Shown piece by piece: positions 21,656 through 31,658 of a DNA stretch of 64,000 nucleotides. Below the pieces are notes generated by a model. It was not told the origin of the DNA and ran no database searches. It saw only the letters and a list, made by a program, of their open reading frames with translations. Source of the stretch: Fragilariopsis cylindrus CCMP1102 (lineage: Eukaryota; Bacillariophyta; Bacillariophyceae; Bacillariales; Bacillariaceae). The stretch's first letter is position 1; every line of letters begins with the position of its first letter. The translations under genes and the position numbers were made by a program. The stretch spans positions 107,171 through 171,170 of the forward strand of contig FMBT01000386.1 of NCBI GenBank assembly GCA_900095095.1, read 5' to 3'.

Positions 21656-24600
21656 ATGGCGAAGAAGAACTCAAGAAAGTCAGGTAAGATGCAGACAAGT
21701 ACATTGGACACAATGCCAATGTCACCACCGAGGGGTGGTAGGACAATACCTACAGATTTCATCCCCTATGATGGAATCAAAGAGGAGGAGATCGAAGCGC
21801 TGAAGCTAGTTTTTCCTCTGAACGACAGCAATCCCTACAAGGATGACCCATACAAGATAAAACCCTTCATGCCAATGACAAGGTATGAAGAATCGGATCA
21901 CCATGCACACCTTGTCACATTACATGATGAAGAGATGGACGTAGACCAAAAGTACATCGCCATCGAAAACTTGATAAAGCACATGTTTAGCACACAACAT
22001 GCATGGACCCCACCGACATGGACGCCAAGAAGCAGATACCACTACGCCCAACCACTTCATACTATCCTACATCAATCGGAGCCACAGTATGAGAGAAGAG
22101 GTAAAGCACCTCGAATCGTTGAATCACCACCACAGATACAACTTTTGAAGGAATTAGCAGAGGAAACTGAACTTGACTCCAGCGACACCGGAAGTGCATG
22201 GACAGTGAAGCAAGCCAAGCAGAGAGCCAAGCGAGCAAGAGAAAGAGATGGAAGAAACACCTCTCGATACAAAGCAAAGCAGCGCCTGGCAAATTCTAAG
22301 TCACCACAGAAACTTCCAAAAGAAGTGCAAAACATATCATCACTATTTGATTCGGAAGCAGAAGAATCAGAAGTAGAAAAGGAAGAGGAATTAGATGATG
22401 ATACAGTAAAGGAAGAAATGGAAGATACAAAGGAAGAAATGGATGCTACAATCGATAGATTAGAACAACAGGAAGAGGTATACTTACGAGAACAAGAAGA
22501 GACCAAAAGCGAGGTACTCAATGATAGTAACCACACTCCCAGCGTACTTGGAACGGATAGCAACAATGATAGTAGTAGACTTGGATCTCGAAGTAGCATA
22601 GACTTAGAGGATATGATCGATAAGAGGATGGAAGAAATGATGAATAGAAAGATGGAAGTGAGATACAAGGAAATGGAAGTAAGAAACACCCAAGAACACC
22701 TTGATTCCATCACCCGAATGATGCGAATGGAAGAGAGTGCGGGTAATCAAATGAGAATAACAAAAATGATGTTACAAGATGCTGAATCAAAACTTATGGA
22801 ACTCACCTCAAAGATAGATGAAGTCACAAACCGAATCGATGAAGCAACCACAACAATTGCAGAAGTGGATACGGCCACATCAGTTCTGGCAGATCATCTG
22901 GAAGCAGCACAAGTAGCCATGCAACTCATAACAACATCCAGACAACTAACGGCAGGAGAAGCAGTAGCCATGCAACTGGGTGCAAAGAAACTAGCACAGA
23001 AGTTAACTGACCACACGGATGCACTAGTACAAGATCTCCAAAACCACAAGGATGCCTTAGCACAAGATCTCCAATGGTCCCCAGAGGAACTAGATCCAAC
23101 GAGAATCAAAACAGCACTGAAAGATGCCATAGCACAAATCAAATCAGCGAGGGATAGCACCACCCTTGGATTGAGTGACATGGCACAGTCGATCAATAGG
23201 GAAAGTCGGAAGAATATCATTGTGGAAAATCGAACACAGTCCTTAGCAACCAAGACAGAACTATCGAAGTTCACCAAGAAGGCAACGGACGACATGCTTA
23301 TTACATTAGCAATGATAGAAGACCAATCAAAGGCAGCAATAACATCTCTAGTAGACGGACCAGATTTCCGACAGATAATCCAAGATCAAATCAAAGCCTA
23401 CATCAAGACATTTCCACAGGAAATGTCCGACTCATTGATGCAGTTCGCATTAGATTTCTTCAAGGATAATGATACAATCGACCATCATATCAGGGAAGTA
23501 GCATCCTCAGCAACAGACATAGAACATATCACGAACCAACTTGAGAGAGAAATCGATGGAATCGCGACGAAGTGGATGAACACCAACGTAGGAGATATCA
23601 CCAACAATCTTGGAAAAGAAGTGGATCGAATCGCAACAGAATGGATGCATACCAACGTAGACAAGGCAACAGACTGGACGCGAACCAACTTGAACAGAAC
23701 ACCAAGCACAACCGGAACGGACCCAACTACAGAGGAAGAGAAATCGTACAATGAGACAATGGGTGAGGATGATATTGGTACAGGAGATACAGGTACTGGA
23801 GATACAGGAAAATATAGAGGTCTATTTCCAGAGGCAAACAGAAGTTTTCAACAAGAACAAGCAGCACGAAAAGCCCGACAGGCAGAGGAAGCAGCACTGG
23901 CAGAGACTAAGAGATTGGGACACATCTCGAAATCAATCACAAGGTTTGGCACCATGCAAATGCACAAACATTGTATTCCAGCAAAGACAATGGTAACGAT
24001 GGACCAAGCAAAACAACTGTACAACGAGATGTATGATGACTGCCTCATAGAGACATACCCACTCACCAAACTAAAGCACCTATCACCGACAGGGTCATGC
24101 CTACCACCAATGCACAACGAAACAGATAACACCATCTCCACCATCAGCCATGCAATCATGAGACGCCTTAAGGTCATTATACCAATCACCAACTTGGCGA
24201 TGCTTGACATACTCAGCCCATTCGATGAGGAACGCAACGGGTATGGAGCACTATATGCCATCATGAGAAGGACATGTGCGTTCATGAAACCAACCACTCA
24301 AGGATGGGGACCAACCTGGACCAAGACAATGACCCCAAGTGCATATGTAGTAGAACTACAGGCATCAGTAGCAACCCATGAAATGAGACACAACACCACA
24401 TACTCGGAGGTTCAACAATCACAAGAAATGCTCCATCAAGCACTTCAATCGTATAATACATCAATTGCAACGAAACTGAGTGGAGACTTCAATCAATGGA
24501 TCCTCACACATCCAAAGAAACCCCTCCCCAACACTTGGAAGACAACAGGTCTGGCAGACTTATTTGCAGATTACCCCAACACATCCAATAACAAGATCAA

Positions 24601-24946
24601 CACCTTGTCGATCAACGCATTCGATGGAAAACCAAAAGAGAATGGATATTCGAGGGAAGGGAGCCAAAAATACTCCCTACGTAACAAGAAACAATGTGCA
24701 TGTTGTAAGATGGCAGGACATAGTATAGGTGATCAGATATGCAGAATCGGAGCTCAAATATCACACGCAACAAAATTCGCAACAACAAATAAGGAAACTT
24801 ACGATACCAATGCAGATAAGTACTACAAATCAAACCGTCCAGTAATGATCAACAGGGTCATGAGATCACTCCCAACCTATGCATCAGACGAAACAATAAG
24901 AGAAGAGTGTGAGGAATGGACCAAGGACGACGATGAGGAAGAGTGA
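21656..24946 (+). CDS. gag: Gag polyprotein of the copia element
   Basis: Intact 1096-codon ORF starting ATG 21656, unusually long for a copia Gag (commonly about 300-500 residues). The N-terminal third is charged. Long heptad-rich coiled coils lie between about residues 200 and 690, with internal near-repeats (GIATKWMNTNVGDITNNL / RIATEWMHTNV, about residues 630-680). A capsid-like helical region follows (about residues 770-980). A CX2CX4HX6C zinc-knuckle-like motif, CACCKMAGHSIGDQIC, is near residue 1010. The ORF ends in an Asp/Glu tail and TGA. The frame after that TGA remains open into the pol region, so readthrough could make Gag-Pol. No base loss is visible in this 3.3-kb stretch although pol carries about ten. 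Confidence 0.9.
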   Translation: MAKKNSRKSGKMQTSTLDTMPMSPPRGGRTIPTDFIPYDGIKEEEIEALKLVFPLNDSNPYKDDPYKIKPFMPMTRYEESDHHAHLVTLHDEEMDVDQKYIAIENLIKHMFSTQHAWTPPTWTPRSRYHYAQPLHTILHQSEPQYERRGKAPRIVESPPQIQLLKELAEETELDSSDTGSAWTVKQAKQRAKRARERDGRNTSRYKAKQRLANSKSPQKLPKEVQNISSLFDSEAEESEVEKEEELDDDTVKEEMEDTKEEMDATIDRLEQQEEVYLREQEETKSEVLNDSNHTPSVLGTDSNNDSSRLGSRSSIDLEDMIDKRMEEMMNRKMEVRYKEMEVRNTQEHLDSITRMMRMEESAGNQMRITKMMLQDAESKLMELTSKIDEVTNRIDEATTTIAEVDTATSVLADHLEAAQVAMQLITTSRQLTAGEAVAMQLGAKKLAQKLTDHTDALVQDLQNHKDALAQDLQWSPEELDPTRIKTALKDAIAQIKSARDSTTLGLSDMAQSINRESRKNIIVENRTQSLATKTELSKFTKKATDDMLITLAMIEDQSKAAITSLVDGPDFRQIIQDQIKAYIKTFPQEMSDSLMQFALDFFKDNDTIDHHIREVASSATDIEHITNQLEREIDGIATKWMNTNVGDITNNLGKEVDRIATEWMHTNVDKATDWTRTNLNRTPSTTGTDPTTEEEKSYNETMGEDDIGTGDTGTGDTGKYRGLFPEANRSFQQEQAARKARQAEEAALAETKRLGHISKSITRFGTMQMHKHCIPAKTMVTMDQAKQLYNEMYDDCLIETYPLTKLKHLSPTGSCLPPMHNETDNTISTISHAIMRRLKVIIPITNLAMLDILSPFDEERNGYGALYAIMRRTCAFMKPTTQGWGPTWTKTMTPSAYVVELQASVATHEMRHNTTYSEVQQSQEMLHQALQSYNTSIATKLSGDFNQWILTHPKKPLPNTWKTTGLADLFADYPNTSNNKINTLSINAFDGKPKENGYSREGSQKYSLRNKKQCACCKMAGHSIGDQICRIGAQISHATKFATTNKETYDTNADKYYKSNRPVMINRVMRSLPTYASDETIREECEEWTKDDDEEE

Positions 24947-27900
24947 CAAACATGCTGTCCTGAGAGATCGGTACAGCCTGCACGAAAGAAAACACCACAT
25001 ATACCATCGTCACCATCACAATCAGATAAAATAAAAAAGGGGAATATAATCATTAACAAAATATCAAAACAACAACAAAGACAAATGATATCAAATGACG
25101 TACCACACCACATCAGCCATAACAACCATAATTACTGCTTTGTTGAAGCCCATATGAAGGATTTACAGGAACAACAAGCAGCAAACAATACCATCGTCCA
25201 GTTGAATAAAGAAAGGATGGCCATTGTCAATCGATTCAATCAATTATTATCTGAAACAGAGTGTAACGATAATATTCGTAAAGAAAAGATAACTTGTAAT
25301 GAATTCAATAATATGGAAATGAAAAGTGAATATCTGGAAAAGAAAAATGAATATCTGGAAAAACCAACAATCCTACCAACAGCACGTAGAACTCTACAGG
25401 AAAAACAGAAAATTCAGAGCGTGGAAAATCTGGAGACACAATCACGGGAATCACGGGAATCAGTTAAGACAACTCCAACGAATACGATTGAAAAATTACC
25501 AAATTCCGAGTCGGAGATGAAGACACATGTTTGTAAAGTATCGACGAATCCCCAATGCGGACAAGAACCAACAAACACGATTGAAGATTCCTTAACAAAA
25601 ACACGTGGGAACGAAAATAAACAGAACAGTAATACACAACAAATACTTAACAATCATGAATCGGGAAACGAACAGAAAATTGATACACGTCTCATAATTA
25701 ACGCTAAGAGTACACGAACTGTAAAAGACTTCACGAACATCATCCGCGAATACAATACATATGGAGGAAGAACAATGCATGAGACAGGAGCATATATCAT
25801 CAACGCAATTGAATATCGATACAACACGTGCAAGGCATATCAAAGCATGGTTAGCGCGACTAAAGCAAAATCAAATTTTTCAATCACGTCAGCAGACCTC
25901 ACTCCCGCGTACACGCCAGCCGACAGTCTAGGTTCAACACACGGACAACCATACAATATCAATGCCGTTAAACTACAGTCAACCTCAAATCGAAAATCAG
26001 TACGAGTAAAATTTAGAATCAAAAAGCTAAATAAGAGAGCCAATACAAACAATGAGATGGGAATGAAATATTCAGTAGAATGAACGAGCACAATATACCA
26101 CGGAAATCAACGCACAAGGCGATACTGGAGCTAACTGCTCAGCAACTGACACGATTGATATCATACACAACTATGAAGAATTCGCAATCCCACAAGCCGT
26201 TGGAGTCTTCTCCGACGATGAGACAAGTACAACTCTCCAAGCGTTGGGTGAAGGCGTGATTAAAATTTTGTCGGATCAAGGCTCTATTATGGAGTGGCCC
26301 GTGTTGTATACACCACTATCGAGTGGTACAGTACTATCACCAGATAACTATCACTTCACTCATAAATTGAAATATTACGCGTTCTATCACCTTGGAACGT
26401 CTAATAGTACTGGAAAAATTGGATTTTTAGATTACAATCAAAATGAACTAGAATCAATCCAAATGAAACGCACTAACAATGGCGAATGGTTGACATCTAA
26501 TCAGGTCCTACTACCACACTCATTGAACAACAAACACATCATACGAGCAGTAACACGAAGATCGGATCGAATTCGGGACCTACAGATGGAGAGAAATGAC
26601 AATATGCAAGCAAAGGAAGATAGAATAATAATTGATCAGCAAATCAATGAATCTTGGGCTACTGATATTGGAGCCCATCACTTCGAACAGATGAAGGAAG
26701 AAGCACACCCAATATTCACCGACGTCAAGCTAAAGACAATGGACACACCACACCAATTATACACTCAGAAGATGAAGGAACTGGAACTATGGCATCAACG
26801 GATGGGTCATTGCTCAACAAGAACATTGAATGAGACAAGAAAATGTGTAGAAGGAATCCCCGATTTACCAACCAATACACCATTTTTCAAATGCCCATTC
26901 TGTGAAAGAGGCAAGATGGTCAAGAAGGGAGGCAAGAAAACAACAGATAAGGACAACTTCATACCGGGACAAGCGTACCATATGGACCTAGCTTTCGTAA
27001 GTGGACCATCGAATCTAGAAATAGATGCAGGAAAGAATAGTGAAGCAAGACCAATCATCACCAAGAGCCGAGACGGATACATCGGATTCCTTACTATCAT
27101 TGATGTATCATCACGGAAACTATGGACTCATCCAATCAAGAACAAAGATCCACCAATCGAATATATCAACAAATTCCTCAAACGACATGGTATTAGAACA
27201 ACAAACCCTTCAAAAGCGATCATCACAACAAGTGGTACTGGATATTTGGCCAAGTCAAGAGCGTTCGACGAAGCGGTGACAGCACAACAGTATATCATTC
27301 AACCAACAGATGATGATATCGACTTCTTTGGAGATCTGCTACCGGACCATGTTGGAGCGACGATCACTACAGATGGAGGAGGTGAACTATCCAAGTCACA
27401 CGAGCTCACAAAGCTATGTAACTCTCATGGGTATGAAGTCAATTCAACAGCCGCGGACGCATCTTCACAAAATGGAATAGTGGAAAGACCACACAGGACG
27501 TTGAAGGAACGAATGAGATGTATGATGTACTCAGCAAGACTAGGAACAGAGTTTTGGGCCGATGCACTACTACATGCAACATGGCTGTACAATCGTACAT
27601 ATCACAGTAAGATCAAAATGACACCACTGCAAGCATTTTCAGGTCAAATACCAGCACTCGACAGCTTGATTACCTTTGGAGCCAAGATAACAGCAAAGAA
27701 CCGGGTAGTAGACCGACAACGTTGAACCCATGGTCATATGATGGTATCTTTCTTGGGTATCAAATACTATGCACAACATCAAGTACTGGGAATCAATACC
27801 GGAGCAATCAAAACAGCTAAGCACGATTCAAAGGATGAGATACAGTATGGAGACAGACCAACGAATCGATCACCAGCATCAAAACATCTAATGGAAGTAT

Positions 27901-30531
27901 TCATGGAAGCGCCGACCACACTACTTACATGAACCCTGAAAAGTAGATCTACATCTAAAAGATAAACTTTCACCATCAGCAACAGATATATTGGAAAGCA
28001 ACCTACTGAATTCACCACTACCATACACAGTAGCAGCAGCAGCAACAATGAACAGGAGACAACAACGATGGACGGACAGGAGGGTGAACAAACTAAAAAG
28101 AGCATTTCGACGACCAGAAATAGGAGATTTACAACATGAACTTGCAACATTAGATATATCAACAAACAAATATGTACACACCACATCACATACGATTCCA
28201 TTAAACGAAAAATCGTATCATCCAACATTGGGAATGATAGTAGCGACACACCCTGATATGAAGCATGCAATGGAATTAGTGGAATTTCAAGTTGGAACTT
28301 CAACCCATCGACATATTCGATCATGGAAGAGAAGGTTAAGAGGGACAATAATATCAACAGTGAATAATAAACCAATTAGGACGGAGCAAGACATCATCAA
28401 CGCCATTCATCAAGCAAGAATTAACAATCAATCATCAATCAAATTAGAATTTGGATCATTAGTAGGCTTTGCAATGAGTGGAGAAGGAGTACCAACGTTA
28501 CAATCAGATCAACTAAATGTAATCGCACATCATCTCAACAGCATCAACAATGAAGAAGATATCTGGGTAGACAAAACAAAATGGCCACAACAAATCGATT
28601 CAGGTGATTCAATTAGAGAAAAAGTAAGAATAAACCTAATGAAACGTAATAAACTCATGCTTACACCAGAATGGGATGATTTCCTGAAATCAGAATGGAA
28701 ACAATTGGACCGATATGAAAAGGTTGGCATGTTTGGAGAGCCAGTTAAATCAGATCAATGGATGACAGTACTGCCATGGGTATGGTCTTATGTTAACAAG
28801 GAAGACCCACTCACCGGGGATACGATACGAAAATCAAGAGGTACTTGCAATGGAGGACCTCGATACGGAGCAGCAATCACACTTGCAGAAACTTACGCAG
28901 CGTGTGTGGAACAGCCAGTCCACCGTTTAACATGGGCAATCTCAGCAGCAATGAACCTGATATGTAAAGGATACGATGTAGGAAACGCGTTTGCAGAAGC
29001 ACCAGCACCAACATCTCCATTCTTTATGCGACCAGATGCCCAGTTTAAACAGTGGTGGGAGGAACACCTTGGAAAGGAGCCAATACCGGATGGATATGTG
29101 ATACCAGTTAGAAAGGCACTACAGGGACACCTGGAATCACCGAGACTATGGGACAAATACATCTCCAAGATGATCATTGACGAATTGGGCTTTACAGCAA
29201 CAGTACATGAACCCTGCCTCTACTACAAAAGAGATGACCAAGACAACTTGACCCTCATCCTACGTCAAGTCGATGACTTTCTAGTAGCTAACAGCGACTC
29301 ATCAGAGTGCGACCGAATAGGAAAACAAATACAGGACCGAATGACAAACCCACTAAATCAATTAGGCACAATTAGAAATTCAATGGAGTCAATGTGGAAC
29401 AAACAAGATACTACAACCATGTTCATTGCGCAACGTATATCGATAAGATTGTATCACATCATGGATGGAGTAATTTAAAAATTAGATCACCACCAACACC
29501 AATGAAAAGTGATTCGAAATATCAAGCTGATATACAATCAAGTAGAGGACCGGAATCAATTAAAGAACAAAAGGAATTAGAAAAACGCATGGGTTTTAGT
29601 TACAGACAAACAATTGGTGAATTAATTTATGCACTAACAGTATGTCGAGTGGATATATCATAGCAGTAATAACATTAAGTCAACACTCGCATCACCCGGC
29701 TCAAATACATTATGAGGCAGTCAAACAAGTATTTGGATACCTCCATGCAACAAGAATGGATGGCCTCACCTACTGGAGACCAAACCGAGAATGGACCTTC
29801 CCAATACGACCAGATCCATCACCATATCAGCACCATCTCAACTACACAAATTCGATGAACAATGGAATGCTTTAGAAATCACTGGATCTTGCGACACTAC
29901 ATGGGCATCAGACAGAACTGAAAGAAGATCGATGGGAGGTATCATTATGATGTTAGCAGGAGCAGCAGTTTATTATCGAACAAGATTACAACCAACAATA
30001 GCACAAAGCTCAACAGAAGCTGAATTCACGAATATGGCAGACGCTGGAAAAGCAGCTTTATACTTAAGATGGATATTAGAAGAAATTGGTATTATTATGG
30101 ACGCACCAACACCAATTTTAGCAGATAATCAAGGGGCAGTTCGATTAGCGAACGCACAACAACCAACAAGAAGAACAAGACATGTAGAAATGAAACACTT
30201 TATTATATTACAATGGACAGACGACAAGTTCATTGACTTTGTCGATACATCGACAGATGAAAATTACAGTGATTCTCTGAGCAAGCCAACAGGGAGGACA
30301 AAATTTTACGAGCACACGGACGTCTTTATGGGAAGACGCAAACCGGCATATACTACCTATATTGATCATTCTAATGACAAAGCACACATAATCAATTATG
30401 TGTCCGTCTCCACTTACAGATCTAACCCACTTATATCACTATTACAGTCTGCATCACAGTACAATTCAGATGCTCTAGATTCTGTAAGTGTGGGGAAGTG
30501 TAGGCGTAAGGCGAGTGTCACTATGGAATGA
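24947..30531 (+). CDS. pol: Pol region of the copia element: protease, integrase, reverse transcriptase, RNase H (frame-broken)
   Basis: After the gag TGA the same frame is open for about 378 codons (to 26083) with no known domain. Then come: aspartic protease QGDTGANCSATD (about 26125); the integrase zinc region WHQRMGHCS...FKCPFC (about 26790-26900) and core with D at HMDLAFVSG, D at TTDGGGE (about 27370) and E at NGIVERPHRTL; reverse transcriptase with CNGGPRYGAA, YDVGNAFAEAP and the VDD motif RQVDDFLVA (about 29265-29290); RNase H with GSCDTTWASD, SSTEAEF, ADNQGAVRLA (about 29880-30150). The stop is inside the 3' LTR. Inferred one-base losses: two at 26078-26096, then 27700, 27763, 27791, about 27921, 27940, 29390, 29661 and 29790. 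All key catalytic residues are present. Confidence 0.88.
30490..30498 (+). other. Polypurine tract
   Basis: GTGGGGAAG lies directly before the 3' LTR, the expected place for the plus-strand primer. Confidence 0.75.
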
Positions 30532-30716
30532 CCGACCAGGACAGACCATATGAGTGGTATGACCGACCAGGGTCAGACCACACATACACCGTACGAGTAG
30601 ATATAGCCAATCATAGAGAGCTACTAAGCTCACTCTTCTAATAAACACTATTTACATACGTTAATAGCATAGAAGGTCTTCATTCTAGTGAACTTAGGTA
30701 GCTAGATACATTTACA
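30499..30716 (+). repeat. 3' LTR
   Basis: Identical to 21175-21392; followed by ACATA, the right target-site duplication. The pol stop codon lies at 30529-30531 inside it. Confidence 0.95.
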
Positions 30717-30816
30717 ACATATGCAATAGTGGTAATGAATTATTTGACTATTACTCCTTGACAATCGATAATGCATTTATTTTGTGTTTATTGACCTCTC
30801 GAAATGCTCACTCACG

Positions 30817-31353
30817 TCAACTTTTTCGGTATTTGGATTTGGACTTTTTGGTCGTTGCTATTTTTTTACCCATGAGTTGTTGGACCAATCTTTCTACGCT
30901 TTTTGATTCTTGTAGTGCAGCTTCCATGTCCAGATTCATTATAGGCGAGGGGTTTGCAGGTTTTGATGTTGTGTCATCACTTTCATTCTCGGTGTTTGTC
31001 GTCGAGGTTCCTGGTGACGATATTGTACCACTTCCACCGGTTGCGATGCCTTCAGAAGATAGAATTTCGTCCATCGCTGCGAAAGGATCGATCTCGGCGG
31101 ATATCGCAGGTGATGTAACTGCCCCACTTCCTACAACTATCATAAGCTGCAGCATTGATCGTCTGGTGTTATTACTTGTACTCGTAGTAGGCTCTTCGTG
31201 TGGGTCAAATGACGTGTGACACGACAATTCTGTGCGTCTCGAGATGTGGGACGGACGCGACGAAGAAAGCAATAATAGTGGTGATACTGAATCCACTATA
31301 ACAATAACCGCAAGAAAAGAGCAGATAATACGTTGTCTAGTAATCATCTTCAT
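30817..31353 (-). CDS. Small probable thylakoid-lumen protein
   Basis: I start at ATG 31353 (MKMITRQRIICSFLAV...), which begins a signal peptide; ATG 31377 is an alternative. After a Ser/Thr-rich transit region comes NTRRSMLQLMIVVGSGAVTS ending PAISA, a twin-arginine (Tat)-type thylakoid signal with an AxA cleavage site. The mature part is only about 105 residues: acidic start IDPFAAMDEIL, a Gly/Ser/Thr-rich middle, and a C-terminal helix ending in a Lys/Arg tail. I recognise no family. The ORF is intact. It sits 100 bp from the retrotransposon's right end and about 300 bp from the GCN1 stop, on the same strand as GCN1. Location is inferred from the leader. Confidence 0.65.
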   Translation of the reverse strand: MKMITRQRIICSFLAVIVIVDSVSPLLLLSSSRPSHISRRTELSCHTSFDPHEEPTTSTSNNTRRSMLQLMIVVGSGAVTSPAISAEIDPFAAMDEILSSEGIATGGSGTISSPGTSTTNTENESDDTTSKPANPSPIMNLDMEAALQESKSVERLVQQLMGKKIATTKKSKSKYRKS

Positions 31354-31658
31354 CGTCGTATCATCGCCGATTTCCATAGGAGAAGACGAGAAGAAATTTG
31401 CGAAGATTGTATCGGTAGAGAATTCACTGTGCTTTGGATGCACATCACATGAGAAAAGGCGATAAATGAGTATGAAGATACAATTTCGTGAATGGTATGC
31501 GGGACTGGACTGAAAATATGACAAACATAGATCTATCTATGAACCTGCAGGGTTTTTTTGAATACATAGTATAGAGAGAGAATAACTACATTTGTTAATG
31601 TAAACTCTAAAGAGCAACTAGTAGTTCATAGTATTAGTGTACATATATCACTATTGAC

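Larger units (their letters stand above)
21175..30716 (+). mobile_element. Complete copia-type (Ty1/copia) LTR retrotransposon, 9542 bp
   Basis: Two 218-bp LTRs (21175-21392 and 30499-30716) are identical base for base by eye, begin TG and end CA, and are flanked by the 5-bp duplication ACATA. Between them lie a candidate primer-binding site, a very large gag, and pol in the copia order protease, integrase, reverse transcriptase, RNase H, followed by a G-rich polypurine tract. LTR identity implies a recent insertion. The pol frame is broken about ten times by single missing bases; counting these, 21656-30531 becomes 2962 codons in one frame with one internal TGA (24944-24946). The element resembles the copia lineages described from diatoms. 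Its nearly doubled length comes from gag and the gag-protease linker. Confidence 0.95.

Noticed and set aside
22062-24297. Several leftward ORFs of 70-213 codons inside gag
   Set aside because: Antisense shadows of a clean 1096-codon Gag; no domain and biased composition.
27921-27945. Programmed frameshift site in pol
   Set aside because: Two one-base losses explain it, and equivalent breaks occur in unrelated host genes at non-slippery sequences.
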